NCBI GenBank assembly: GCA_021805825.1
Contig: JAJZEC010000006.1
Coordinates: forward strand, 1-64,000
DNA: 64,000 bases
From: Pseudomonadota bacterium
Lineage (GTDB): Bacteria; Pseudomonadota; Gammaproteobacteria; Burkholderiales; Burkholderiaceae_C
Direction: 5' to 3'
Part shown: positions 1-8,177 of the stretch, in pieces
How positions within the stretch are numbered: position 1 is the stretch's first letter
How the letters are laid out: every line of letters starts with the position of its first letter
Translations under genes and position numbers: made by a program
The notes under the pieces: model-generated
The model's database searches: none
Told to the model about the DNA's origin: nothing
The model's input: only the letters and a program-made list of their open reading frames with translations

Positions 1-77
1 CGAACAAACCCCAAAACCCGGCAAAATAAGGCCCTTCAACAGGGTCGTTCGAGACCCCTCTCGGCACCGGCTCCACT

Positions 78-120
78 GGCCGATATATGCCGACTCCGGG
101 TGGCCGGATTACGCCGACTC
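78..120. repeat. Imperfect 19-bp direct repeat upstream of the ECF sigma gene
   Basis: Two copies, GGCCGATATATGCCGACTC (78-96) and GGCCGGATTACGCCGACTC (102-120), have a 24-bp period and differ at only a few central positions. They lie about 85-125 bp before the start of the ECF sigma gene, where an autoregulatory promoter or operator would be expected. Nothing else was recognised in bases 1-203. The function is inference. Confidence 0.35.
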
Positions 121-203
121 GTGACACATGGGAGGAGGCGAATGGCCTGCACAGATGCGCTCTTTGCTCTTAGCATGGCGCGGACACCGGCCTGCCCGCC
201 TCC

Positions 204-758
204 ATGCCCGACTTGTCCGCGCTGCTTGCCTATACCGCCCTGGCCGACCAGCAGGCCTTCGCCGAGCTGTACGAGCAGACGCGCGCCCGCTCCTGGACGA
301 TCTGCCGGCGCATGCTGGGCGACGACCAGCTTGCCGAGGACGCGATGCAGGACGCCTACGTCAGGATCTGGCACCAGGCGGGCAGCTACCGGCCCCACCT
401 GGGCGACGCGCAGGCGTGGCTGGCCACCGTGGTGCGCAACGTCTGCCGCGATCGCCTGCGCGCGCTGAGCCGCGAAGGCGCGCACCGCAGCGACGGGGCC
501 GACGCCCAGGGTGACCCGCCCGAGGTGGCCGATCACCGCACGCCCGAAGCCGTGCTGGATGCGCGGATGCGCAGCAGCGTGGAGGACTGCTTCGAGCAAC
601 TCGCTCCGCGCCAGCGCGACCTGCTCACCGCCGCCTACGTGATGGGCCAGACGCATGGTGAGCTGGCGCGCGAGCGCGGCCTGCCGCTGGGTACCGTCAA
701 GACCCTGATCCGTCGCGCTGTGCTGGCGCTGCGCGCCTGTCTGGGAGCGCACGCATGA
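204..758 (+). CDS. ECF-family RNA polymerase sigma factor
   Basis: This 184-residue protein has the two-domain layout of extracytoplasmic-function sigma factors. Region 2 (about residues 15-80) contains the segment DQLAEDAMQDAYVRIW, which matches the sigma-2.2 core-binding helix. Region 4 (about 125-175) ends in a helix-turn-helix with GLPLGTVKTLIRRAVLAL. The length is normal for the family. It overlaps the next gene by four bases (ATGA), and that gene encodes an RskA-like membrane anti-sigma factor, so the pair should form a sigma/anti-sigma switch that directs RNA polymerase to stress promoters. The ECF subgroup and inducing signal cannot be read from the sequence. An imperfect direct repeat lies upstream. 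Confidence 0.9.
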   Translation: MPDLSALLAYTALADQQAFAELYEQTRARSWTICRRMLGDDQLAEDAMQDAYVRIWHQAGSYRPHLGDAQAWLATVVRNVCRDRLRALSREGAHRSDGADAQGDPPEVADHRTPEAVLDARMRSSVEDCFEQLAPRQRDLLTAAYVMGQTHGELARERGLPLGTVKTLIRRAVLALRACLGAHA

Positions 759-1486
759 GCTTGCCGGCGCGCTACCGTGACCCGGCGGTGCTCGACCGCC
801 TGGCTGCGGACTACCTCACGGGCGGCATGGCCGCGGCCGCGTCTCGCCGTGCCCGACGCTTGCTGGACGAATCGCCGGCGTTCCGCGAGGCCGTGGCGTC
901 GTGGCGTGCGCGCCTGGATGCCGGCCTGCTCGGAGCGCAGCGCATCGGCCAGCCCAGCGGCGCGTTGTGGGCGCGCATTCAAGCGCGCATCGCCCTGGAG
1001 CAGCCCCGACCGCCGCTGCGCGGCCGCGCCGGCGCTTGGGGGGTGAAGGCCTGGCAGCGCATGAGCCTGGGCGCCGCGGCGGTGGCTGCCGCGGCGGTGG
1101 CCTGGGCGCTGCTGCTGGCCCTGCGCCTGCCGGAGCCGGGCGGCCAGGCGCAGACGCGCATGGTCGCGATGCTGCACGCCAGCACGGGTCAGGCGGCGGC
1201 GGTGTTGATGGTGCAGAGCGACGGGCGCTTCCGCTTCACCGAGCTGGCGGGGGTGCGGCCGCCATCCAGGAGAAGCTTCGAGCTCTGGTTGCTGCCTCGC
1301 CACGGCGCGCCGATCAGCCTGGGCGTCGCGCAGGCGGGGCGGGCGCTGTATGCGCTGCCCCGCGCCGCCGAGGCGGCTCTGGCGCAGGCCAAGGGTTTTG
1401 CGGTCAGCGTCGAGCCCCCCGGGGGCTCACCCACCGGGCAGCCCACCGGCCCGGTGGTTCTGGTCGGGCAGGCCCACGCCGCCTGA
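755..1486 (+). CDS. RskA-type membrane anti-sigma factor
   Basis: This 243-residue protein is translationally coupled to the ECF sigma gene (4-bp overlap). Its N-terminal ~90 residues are helical and charged (ADYLTGGMAAAASRRARRLL), like the cytoplasmic sigma-binding domain of RskA proteins. One hydrophobic segment, about residues 105-127, should cross the inner membrane. The C-terminal part (about 135-243) resembles the periplasmic RskA domain, including the FELWLLPRHGAPISLGV stretch. No zinc-binding HxxxCxxC motif is present, so it is not a ZAS-type anti-sigma. Its inferred role is to hold the sigma factor at the membrane until proteolysis or a conformational signal releases it. Confidence 0.85.
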   Translation: MSLPARYRDPAVLDRLAADYLTGGMAAAASRRARRLLDESPAFREAVASWRARLDAGLLGAQRIGQPSGALWARIQARIALEQPRPPLRGRAGAWGVKAWQRMSLGAAAVAAAAVAWALLLALRLPEPGGQAQTRMVAMLHASTGQAAAVLMVQSDGRFRFTELAGVRPPSRRSFELWLLPRHGAPISLGVAQAGRALYALPRAAEAALAQAKGFAVSVEPPGGSPTGQPTGPVVLVGQAHAA

Positions 1487-1753
1487 GCGCTGCATAGCGG
1501 CTTCTCCTCCTGCGGGTGACCGTGGTTCAGGCCCGGACGAGAGCTTCGCGCCGGTCGAGCCAGGGCATGCGTGCGCGCGGACTGACCCTGCACAGGCCGC
1601 AGCCCGCGCCTGGACGACCGTGTGGCGCATCGAGCCCGGTTTTCGGGTGCAGGCGGCTGGCCGCTTGGGGATGCCTGCAGGCCGGCGACCCCCGGCCCTT
1701 GCAATACCATGCGGCCACGGACGGTCGATGGCTGCCGTTCGGGGAGGAGTCCT

Positions 1754-2812
1754 TTGCAATCGGCGCAGTTCGGTTGGGCGGTGCTTGGGCCCGGCGCCAT
1801 CGCCGTGACCTTTGTCGCGGCGCTGCGCGCGGTGCCGGGGGCGCGGCTGCGGGCCGTCTGGGGCCGCGACGCGGGCCGCGCGCAGGCCTTCGCGCTGCGG
1901 CACGGCCTGCACGCGCGCTGCGCGGCCGCGGAACTCGACGCCGTGCTCGACGACCCGCAGGTGCATGCCGTCTATGTCGCGACCACGCACGATGCGCATG
2001 CCGGCCTGGCCGCGCGCGCGCTGGCTGCCGGCAAGCCGGTGTTGTGCGAGAAGCCCCTGACGCTGTGCGAGGCCGATACCCGGGAGCTGTGCGCCCTCAG
2101 CCGCGCCCATCGGGTGTTCCTGATGGAAGGCCTGTGGACGCGCATGCTTCCGCTGTATCGCGCGCTCGGCAGCCGGCTCGCGCAGGCCGGCCTCGGCGAG
2201 CTGCGCTCGGTGACTTCGAATTTCTGTTTCGTCGTTCCCTACGAAGCGCGAAGCCGGCTGTTCGATCCGGCACGCGGAGGCGGCGCCTTGCTGGACATCG
2301 GGGTCTACAACGTCGCGATGACGCGCTGGGCCGTGCACAGCGCCGGCGGTGTCGCCGAAGCGGTGGTCGCGCGCAGCCTCGACAGCCTGTGCGCCCCGGA
2401 TGGCGTGGACATCGCCAACGTCGGCAGCCTGCGCTTCGCCGGCGGCACGGTCGCCCAGTTCGTGTGTGCCTTCGACCGCATCGCCACCAACGGACTGCAG
2501 CTGCATGGAACCCGTGGCAGCGTGTGGGTGCCGCAGGATTTCTGGGCGGGGCAGCGCGCCGAATGGATCGCCGCGGATGGCAGTCGCGAGAGCCTGCACA
2601 TGCCGCACGCGGTGAATGGCTTCGAATACCAGATCGAGGAGGCCATGCGCTGCATCCGCGAGGGACGCATCGAGAGTCCCGGCATGCCCCATGCGGAGTC
2701 GGTGGCGGTGGCGCGCGAGATCGACGCCCTGCGCGCCCTCGCCACGGCCGGCGGCCGTCGCCTCGATGCCAGGCCATCTGCTGCGGCGGCGGCCACGCCC
2801 CACTCCGCCTGA
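1754..2812 (+). CDS. Gfo/Idh/MocA-family NAD(P)-dependent oxidoreductase
   Basis: I start this 352-residue protein at TTG 1754, which follows a GGGGAGGAG ribosome-binding site. The frame is open further upstream, but that part looks non-coding. The N-terminal Rossmann fold has the glycine-rich WAVLGPGAIA, and the family lysine motif CEKPLT follows at about residue 95. The C-terminal GFO_IDH_MocA_C-type domain starts near residue 130. Relatives oxidise sugars, inositols or trans-dihydrodiols, and GLWTRMLPLY resembles the dihydrodiol-dehydrogenase branch. The substrate is not deducible. Its stop overlaps the antiporter start (TGATG), so the two are probably co-transcribed. Confidence 0.85.
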   Translation: MQSAQFGWAVLGPGAIAVTFVAALRAVPGARLRAVWGRDAGRAQAFALRHGLHARCAAAELDAVLDDPQVHAVYVATTHDAHAGLAARALAAGKPVLCEKPLTLCEADTRELCALSRAHRVFLMEGLWTRMLPLYRALGSRLAQAGLGELRSVTSNFCFVVPYEARSRLFDPARGGGALLDIGVYNVAMTRWAVHSAGGVAEAVVARSLDSLCAPDGVDIANVGSLRFAGGTVAQFVCAFDRIATNGLQLHGTRGSVWVPQDFWAGQRAEWIAADGSRESLHMPHAVNGFEYQIEEAMRCIREGRIESPGMPHAESVAVAREIDALRALATAGGRRLDARPSAAAAATPHSA

Positions 2813-4056
2813 TGCTCGACATCGCCGCCGCCTGCCTGGTGCTGACCGCACTGCTGGCCTACCTGAACCATCGTTTCATCGGGCTGCCGACGACCATCGG
2901 GGTGATGACGGTGGCGCTGGTGTTCTCCCTCGCACTGGTGGCGCTGGACGCCGCGGGCTGGGGCCTCGGACTGCGGCAGCATGAGGAAAGCCTGCTGCGA
3001 TCCGTGGATTTTTCCCACGTGCTGATCCAGGGCATGCTGTCCTTCCTGTTGTTCGCCGGGGCGATGCACGTGGATCTGTCGGAGCTCAAGTCCTATCGAT
3101 GGCAGGTCGGCGCTCTGGCGGTGGTCTCCACCCTGCTGTCGACCCTGATCGTCGGCTGGGGCATGTGGCTGGTGCTGCCGTGGGTGGGCTTGCGGCTGCC
3201 GCTGATCGAATGCCTGCTGTTCGGAGCGTTGATCTCGCCCACGGATCCGATCGCCGTGATGGGCATCCTGAAGACGGCCGGCGCGCCCAGGCAGCTCGAG
3301 CTCGTCATTGCCGGCGAATCCCTGTTCAACGACGGGGTCGGGGTGGTGGTGTTCGCGCTGCTGCTGGACATGCTGGCCGGCGGCCACCCGCCGGGCGTGG
3401 CGCAGGGCCTGGAGCTGCTGGCCCGCGAGGCCGGAGGCGGGTTGCTGTTCGGCCTGCTGCTCGGTCTTGCCACCGTGCGCATGCTGCGCAGCATCGACAG
3501 CTACAAGGTCGAGGTGATGCTGACCCTGGCGGCCGTGACCGGTGGCTATGCGCTGGCCGACCGGTTGCAGGTGTCCGGGCCGCTGGCCATGGTGGTGGTC
3601 GGGCTGATGGTGGGCAATGGCGGGCGCCGGCTGGCGATGTCGGACACCACGCGGCACTATGTCGACCTGTTCTGGGAACTGCTCGACGACATGCTCAATG
3701 CGGTGCTGTTCGTGCTCATCGGCATGGAGGTGCTGCTCGTGCGCCTGACTCCCCACACCCTGCTGGCCGGGGCGCTGGCGGTGGTCGTCACCCTGCTCGC
3801 GCGCGCGCTGACCGTGGGCCTGCCGGTGGGCGCGCTGGCGCGCGCCTTCCGCCTGCCCGAGGGTTCGGGCTGGGTGCTGACCTGGGGCGGATTGCGTGGC
3901 GCGATCTCGGTCGCGCTGGCCCTGTCGTTGCCCGCCGATTCCGGACGCGACGTGGTGGTCGCCCTGACCTATTGCGTGGTGATCTTTTCCATCCTCGTGC
4001 AGGGCCTGTCGGTCGGCCGCGTGGTGCGGCGGACGGTGGGCGAGCGCGCACGCTAG
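2812..4056 (+). CDS. CPA1-family Na+/H+ antiporter (NhaP type)
   Basis: This 414-residue integral membrane protein has about 12 hydrophobic segments and no long cytoplasmic tail. The CPA1 signature is clear: SPTDPIAVMGILK followed by ESLFNDGVGVVVF, which carries the ND pair typical of electroneutral Na+/H+ exchangers. A later segment, LTWGGLRGAISVALALSLP, matches the conserved arginine-containing helix. It should exchange Na+ or K+ for H+ at the inner membrane for pH and ion homeostasis. The start overlaps the stop of the preceding oxidoreductase. Ion specificity is unknown. Confidence 0.92.
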   Translation: MLDIAAACLVLTALLAYLNHRFIGLPTTIGVMTVALVFSLALVALDAAGWGLGLRQHEESLLRSVDFSHVLIQGMLSFLLFAGAMHVDLSELKSYRWQVGALAVVSTLLSTLIVGWGMWLVLPWVGLRLPLIECLLFGALISPTDPIAVMGILKTAGAPRQLELVIAGESLFNDGVGVVVFALLLDMLAGGHPPGVAQGLELLAREAGGGLLFGLLLGLATVRMLRSIDSYKVEVMLTLAAVTGGYALADRLQVSGPLAMVVVGLMVGNGGRRLAMSDTTRHYVDLFWELLDDMLNAVLFVLIGMEVLLVRLTPHTLLAGALAVVVTLLARALTVGLPVGALARAFRLPEGSGWVLTWGGLRGAISVALALSLPADSGRDVVVALTYCVVIFSILVQGLSVGRVVRRTVGERAR

Positions 4057-4080
4057 CCGGCGACAGGGCAAGCCTGGGCG

Positions 4081-4995
4081 ATGGCCGATCTGCGCAACAT
4101 AGAGACTTTCTACTGGGTGGCGACGCTCGGCGGCTTCCGCGCCGCGGCGGAGAAGCTGCACGCCACGCAGCCGGCGATTTCGCAGCGCGTGCGCGCACTG
4201 GAGGACAGCCTGGGCGTGCGCCTGTTCGATCGCGATGCGCGCGGCGTGGCGCTGACCGCCAAGGGTGAGGAACTGCTGCCCTTCGCCGAGGGCATGCTGC
4301 GCATGCGCCTGGAAATGCTGCGCGCCGCGCGCGCCGACAACGCCATCCGCGGCACCCTGCGCCTGGGGGTGTCGGAAACCATCGTGCATACCTGGCTGCC
4401 CCGGTTGATGGAGCGCCTGCACGCCGCCTACCCGGCGCTGCTGATGGACATCCAGGTCGACACCTCCACCTTGCTGAAGGATCAGATCAGCAACCACCAG
4501 CTCGACCTCGGCTTCCTGCTCGGGCCGATGACCGATCCCCATGTCCACAGCCTCGACCTGTGCGCGTTCCCGCTGCGCTGGCTGGCCAGCCCGCGGCTGG
4601 GCCTGGGCGGCGGCCCGGTCAGCCTGCGCCGTATCGCCGAATGGCCGGTGATCACCTACCCGGCGTCCACCGATCCGCACCGCGAGATCAAGGCCATGTT
4701 GCACAAGTCGGGCGCGCCCTCGGTGCGCATGTACGGCAGCGCGGCGCTCAGCGTGATCGTGCGCATGGCGCAGGACGCCATCGGCACCGCGGTGATCGCC
4801 CCGGTCTCGGCGCACCGCGCGCTCGAGGACGGCAGCCTGTGCATGCTCGATGTCGAGTCGACCCCGCTGCCGTCGCTGCGCTACACCGCCTGCTGGAGGC
4901 AGGGCCCGAACGATCTGGTGCCACGCACCGTGGCGCAGGTGGCGCTGGAGGTTGCCCTGCAGGATTCTCTTTGGCATAAGGGTAATTACTCATAA
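4081..4995 (+). CDS. LysR-family transcriptional regulator
   Basis: This 304-residue protein has the standard LysR layout. An N-terminal winged helix-turn-helix (residues 3-62, with FRAAAEKLHATQPAISQRVR as recognition region) is followed by a type 2 periplasmic-binding-like effector domain (about 90-300). It sits on the same strand directly before a DUF1445 gene, a Liv-type ABC transporter and 5-oxoprolinase, so it most likely activates that unit in response to its substrate. A perfect palindrome with a T-N11-A core overlaps its own stop codon. The arrangement is unusual because most LysR genes are divergent from their targets. The effector is inferred, not seen. Confidence 0.9.
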   Translation: MADLRNIETFYWVATLGGFRAAAEKLHATQPAISQRVRALEDSLGVRLFDRDARGVALTAKGEELLPFAEGMLRMRLEMLRAARADNAIRGTLRLGVSETIVHTWLPRLMERLHAAYPALLMDIQVDTSTLLKDQISNHQLDLGFLLGPMTDPHVHSLDLCAFPLRWLASPRLGLGGGPVSLRRIAEWPVITYPASTDPHREIKAMLHKSGAPSVRMYGSAALSVIVRMAQDAIGTAVIAPVSAHRALEDGSLCMLDVESTPLPSLRYTACWRQGPNDLVPRTVAQVALEVALQDSLWHKGNYS

Positions 4996-5006
4996 GAAAT
5001 TCTTAT
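4992..5006. promoter_or_regulatory. Candidate LysR-type operator
   Basis: ATAAGAAATTCTTAT is a perfect 7-bp inverted repeat around one central base and contains the T-N11-A core typical of LysR sites. It overlaps the TAA of the LysR gene and lies about 110 bp before the DUF1445 start. The AT-rich setting contrasts with the surrounding GC-rich DNA. Confidence 0.6.
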
Positions 5007-5030
5007 CACGAACCATCGGAACAGTTCATT

Positions 5031-5047
5031 AGACAGAGTGGCTGTCT
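5031..5047. promoter_or_regulatory. Second inverted repeat in the same leader
   Basis: AGACAG, then AGTGG, then CTGTCT form a perfect 6-bp inverted repeat with a 5-base spacer, 25 bp downstream of the LysR palindrome. It could be a second regulator site or a small leader hairpin. No function is established. Confidence 0.3.
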
Positions 5048-5115
5048 TGCCCTGAAATGTCCCACGAAGCGCTCCGCACTTTGCGGCTCGACCAGCGCAG
5101 CGAGGAGAAGAATCG

Positions 5116-5931
5116 ATGTCAGCCATTGCGTCTGCGGCCGTTTCCGCGGCGGCCCCGTCCACTCCGCGGCAGCTTCGACTGGCGGCCCGCGCGGGAGCGT
5201 GGAGCGCGCCCACGGCCGATGTCGCGCCGGGCTACGTGCAGGGCAACCTGACCATCCTGCCGCAGGCGCTGGCCGCCGATTTCCTGTTGTTCTGCCAACG
5301 CAACCCCAAGCCCTGCCCGCTGCTGGCGGTGGGGTCGCCGGGGGATCCTTCGCTGCCGACGATGGGCGCCGACATCGACCTGCGTACCGACCTGCCGCGC
5401 TACCGGGTGTTCCGTGACGGCGTGCTCGTCGACGAACCCACCGACGTGCGGGCGCTGTGGCGTGACGACCTCGTGGCCTTCCTCATCGGCTGCTCCTTCT
5501 CCTTCGAGGCCGCGATGCTCGAAGACGGACTGCCCGTGCGTCACATCGAGCAGGGTTGCAACGTGCCGATGTACCGCACCAACCTGCCGACCGCTGCGGC
5601 CGGGCCCTTCGGCGGGCCGCTGGTGGTGTCGATGCGTCCGCTCAAGCCGCGCGACGCCATCCGCGCCGTGCAGATCACCTCGCGCTTTCCCGCGGTGCAT
5701 GGCGCACCGGTGCACTTCGGCGATCCGGCGGCCATCGGCATCGAAGACCTGGCGCGGCCCGATTACGGCGATCCGGTGCGCATCGATGCCGGCGAGGTGC
5801 CGGTGTTCTGGGCCTGCGGCGTGACCCCGCAGGCGGCCATGGCGCAGGCGCAGCCGGAGCTGTCGATCACCCACGCGCCGGGCCACATGCTGGTCACCGA
5901 CATGCGCAACACCCGTCTGGCAAGTTTCTGA
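5116..5931 (+). CDS. DUF1445 / D-glutamate-cyclase-like putative hydro-lyase
   Basis: This 271-residue protein matches the DUF1445 (UPF0317) family over its full length. It has the characteristic [11 protein letters not shown] near the N-terminus, [22 protein letters not shown] mid-protein, and [12 protein letters not shown] with [12 protein letters not shown] near the end. The family is usually annotated as putative hydro-lyase, and the related domain of mammalian DGLUCY interconverts D-glutamate and 5-oxo-D-proline. Genes for a Liv-type transporter and 5-oxoprolinase follow, which fits cyclic-glutamate chemistry well. It is probably soluble and cytoplasmic, with no signal peptide. The exact reaction here is inference. 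Confidence 0.85.
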   Translation: MSAIASAAVSAAAPSTPRQLRLAARAGAWSAPTADVAPGYVQGNLTILPQALAADFLLFCQRNPKPCPLLAVGSPGDPSLPTMGADIDLRTDLPRYRVFRDGVLVDEPTDVRALWRDDLVAFLIGCSFSFEAAMLEDGLPVRHIEQGCNVPMYRTNLPTAAAGPFGGPLVVSMRPLKPRDAIRAVQITSRFPAVHGAPVHFGDPAAIGIEDLARPDYGDPVRIDAGEVPVFWACGVTPQAAMAQAQPELSITHAPGHMLVTDMRNTRLASF

Positions 5932-6008
5932 GGCCGCGGCTCGACGACACGTGCCGGCCTTTCGCCATGCCCGGGGTACCGGGATCCTTCGACAACAGGG
6001 AGCAGAAG

Positions 6009-7262
6009 ATGAAACGTCGTGACATGCTGGGAATGATGGCCGCCGGCCTCACGCTGGGCGGCACGCTGCCCGCCTTCGGTGCGCAGAAGACCGTGCGCAT
6101 CGGCGCGATCTACCCGCTGACCGGGGCCCTGGCGTCGACGGGTACCGGGATCCAGAGCGCGATCGAGCTGGCGGTGGACATCGTCAACCATCCCCATCCC
6201 GAGCTCAAGACCCTGCCGCTGGCGGCGGGATCCGGACTGCCGGCACTCGGGGGCGCCAAGCTCGAGGTGGTGTTCGCCGATTCGCAGGGTAGCCCCGCCA
6301 CCGGACTGGCCGATGCCCAGCGGCTGATCGACGAACAGGGCGTGGTCGCGCTGACCGGGGCCTACCAGTCCAACGTCACCGAGACCTGCAGCCGGGTGGC
6401 CGAGCAGCGGGGCATTCCCTACCTCAACGGCGAGTCGAGCAGCCCGGATCTGACCGAGCGGGGCTACAAGTGGTTCTTCCGCACCACGCCCAACGACGAG
6501 ACCTTCCTGCACAACATGATGCAGTTCCTGGACACCGTGCACAAGGTGCCCACGCGGCGCGTCGCTGTGGTCTACGAGAACACCGATTTCGGGGTCAACA
6601 CCTACAAGGCGGTGGCCAAGTTCGCCCCGCAATTCCATCGCGAGATCGTCGCCAACATCGCCTATTCGGCCGGATCGCCGTCGCTGAGCGCCGAGGTCGC
6701 CAAGCTGGCCGCGGCCAAGCCCGAGGTGGCGATCTTCGCCTCCTACACCTCCGATGCCCTGCTGTTCGTGCGCACCATGCGCGAGATGAAGTACGCGCCC
6801 CCGCTGTTGCTGGCCAACGATGCCGGCTTCATCGACCCCGCCTTCATCCAGCAGGCCGGGCCGCAGGCGCAGGGCATCCTGACGCGGGACGTGTGGGCCA
6901 ACGACATCGCCCGCACCAACCCGATGCTCAGCCGGATCAACGCGCTGTTCCGCGCCCGCAACGGCCGCGATCTGGACGGCAACAACGCGCGCTCGATGGC
7001 CGGGGTTCTGGTGCTGGCCGATGCCATCAACCGCGCCGGCTCGACCGAACCGGAGGCCATCCGCAAGGCGCTGGTCGCCACCAATCTGCACGCCGATCAG
7101 GTGGCGATGCCGTGGGCCGGGGTGAAGTTCGACGCCCACGGCCAGAACCTGCGCGGCGCCGGCCTGATCCTGCAGCTCGAGGGCAGCGGCTACCAGACGG
7201 TCTGGCCGGCACGCTACAAGCAGGATGCGGCGCTTCCCAGGCTGCCGTTCCACTGGGCCTGA
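6009..7262 (+). CDS. Liv-type ABC transporter substrate-binding protein
   Basis: This 417-residue protein starts at ATG 6009 (the frame is open upstream inside the previous gene's shadow). Its signal peptide (residues 1-25) begins MKRRDMLGMMAAG, so the twin arginine could make it a Tat substrate. The mature part is a type 1 periplasmic-binding fold (Peripla_BP_6): VRIGAIYPLTGALASTG, then AQRLIDEQGVVALTGAYQS, and VYENTDFGVNTYKAVAK at the lobe interface. The family captures amino acids, amides or aromatic acids for LivHMGF-type importers, whose genes follow directly. The ligand is inferred from the operon to be 5-oxoproline or a related glutamate derivative. Confidence 0.9.
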   Translation: MKRRDMLGMMAAGLTLGGTLPAFGAQKTVRIGAIYPLTGALASTGTGIQSAIELAVDIVNHPHPELKTLPLAAGSGLPALGGAKLEVVFADSQGSPATGLADAQRLIDEQGVVALTGAYQSNVTETCSRVAEQRGIPYLNGESSSPDLTERGYKWFFRTTPNDETFLHNMMQFLDTVHKVPTRRVAVVYENTDFGVNTYKAVAKFAPQFHREIVANIAYSAGSPSLSAEVAKLAAAKPEVAIFASYTSDALLFVRTMREMKYAPPLLLANDAGFIDPAFIQQAGPQAQGILTRDVWANDIARTNPMLSRINALFRARNGRDLDGNNARSMAGVLVLADAINRAGSTEPEAIRKALVATNLHADQVAMPWAGVKFDAHGQNLRGAGLILQLEGSGYQTVWPARYKQDAALPRLPFHWA

Positions 7263-7317
7263 GGCCATACAGCGCGCAGGCGCCGGCCCCGTCACGGGCC
7301 GGCGCGTCGGAGAAACC

Positions 7318-8169
7318 ATGCTCGAGGCTTTGTACACAGGCTTGCTCAACGGTGCGCTGTACGCCGCGGTGGCGCTCGGCCTGGCCCTGATCTGGGGCAT
7401 CACCGACGTCATCAACTTCGCGCATGGCGAGTTCCTGATGCTGGCCATGTACGCCGCCTACTGGCTCTACACCCTGGCCCATGTGGATCCCCTGCTGTCG
7501 GCACCCCTGGTGGCGGTGCTCATGGCCTTCTTCGGCTTCCTGGTGTACGCGCTGATCATCCGCCGGCTGCGGCGCGGCCCGCCGACGGCCCTGATTCTGG
7601 CCACCTTCGGCCTCGGCCTGGTCATGCGCCAGCTGGCGTCGATGGCCTTCAGCCCGGACTACCGCTCGCTGGCGCACACGGCGCTGTCAGGCACGGTGCG
7701 CATCACCGGGGTCAACCTGGGGCGTCCGCAGTTCGTCACCGCGTGGCTCGCCTTGCTGCTCGTCGCGGTGGTGTTCTGGCTGGTGTATCGCACGCGCTGG
7801 GGCCATGCGCTGCAGGCCGTGGCAGAGGATCGCGAGGTGGCCGAGCTGGTGGGCATCGCGCCGCAGCGCGTGGACGCCCAGGTGTGGATGCTCAGCTCCG
7901 CGGTGGTCGGCGTCGCCGGGGCGCTGCTCACCAGCTTCTTCTATGTGTTTCCCTCGGTGGGCGAAGTGTTCGGCCTGCTCGCCTTCGTCGCCGTCTGCAT
8001 GGGAGGCTTCGGCTCCTTGCCGGGTGCCGCGCTGGCCGGGCTGCTGATCGGAGTGTTCGAGGCCTTCACGGCGTACTGGATCGAGCCAGCAGTGAAGACC
8101 CTGGGCATCTTCGTGCTCTTCGTCGCGGTGCTCTGGTGGCGTCCGCGCGGCCTGTTCGGTCGGTGGTGA
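7318..8169 (+). CDS. Liv-type ABC transporter permease (LivH-like)
   Basis: This 283-residue permease has about eight transmembrane helices. The start at ATG 7318 gives the typical N-terminus, with NGALYAAVALGLALIWG followed by DVINFAHGEFLML, a hallmark of BPD_transp_2 LivH proteins. The EAA-like loop (HALQAVAEDREVAELVGIAPQRV) lies near residues 160-185 and should contact the ATPases. It lies 55 bp after the binding-protein gene and 8 bp before the second permease. It forms the transmembrane channel with the LivM-like protein. Confidence 0.92.
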   Translation: MLEALYTGLLNGALYAAVALGLALIWGITDVINFAHGEFLMLAMYAAYWLYTLAHVDPLLSAPLVAVLMAFFGFLVYALIIRRLRRGPPTALILATFGLGLVMRQLASMAFSPDYRSLAHTALSGTVRITGVNLGRPQFVTAWLALLLVAVVFWLVYRTRWGHALQAVAEDREVAELVGIAPQRVDAQVWMLSSAVVGVAGALLTSFFYVFPSVGEVFGLLAFVAVCMGGFGSLPGAALAGLLIGVFEAFTAYWIEPAVKTLGIFVLFVAVLWWRPRGLFGRW

Positions 8170-8177
8170 GAGACAGC

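Noticed and set aside
36-752. Long minus-strand ORF opposite the ECF sigma gene
   Set aside because: It is a GC-driven shadow: it has no recognisable motifs, and the plus-strand sigma factor with conserved regions 2 and 4 explains the region.
1487-1753. Small ORFs in the 267-bp gap before the oxidoreductase
   Set aside because: No conserved motif or ribosome-binding site was seen, except the GGGGAGGAG that belongs to the TTG start at 1754.
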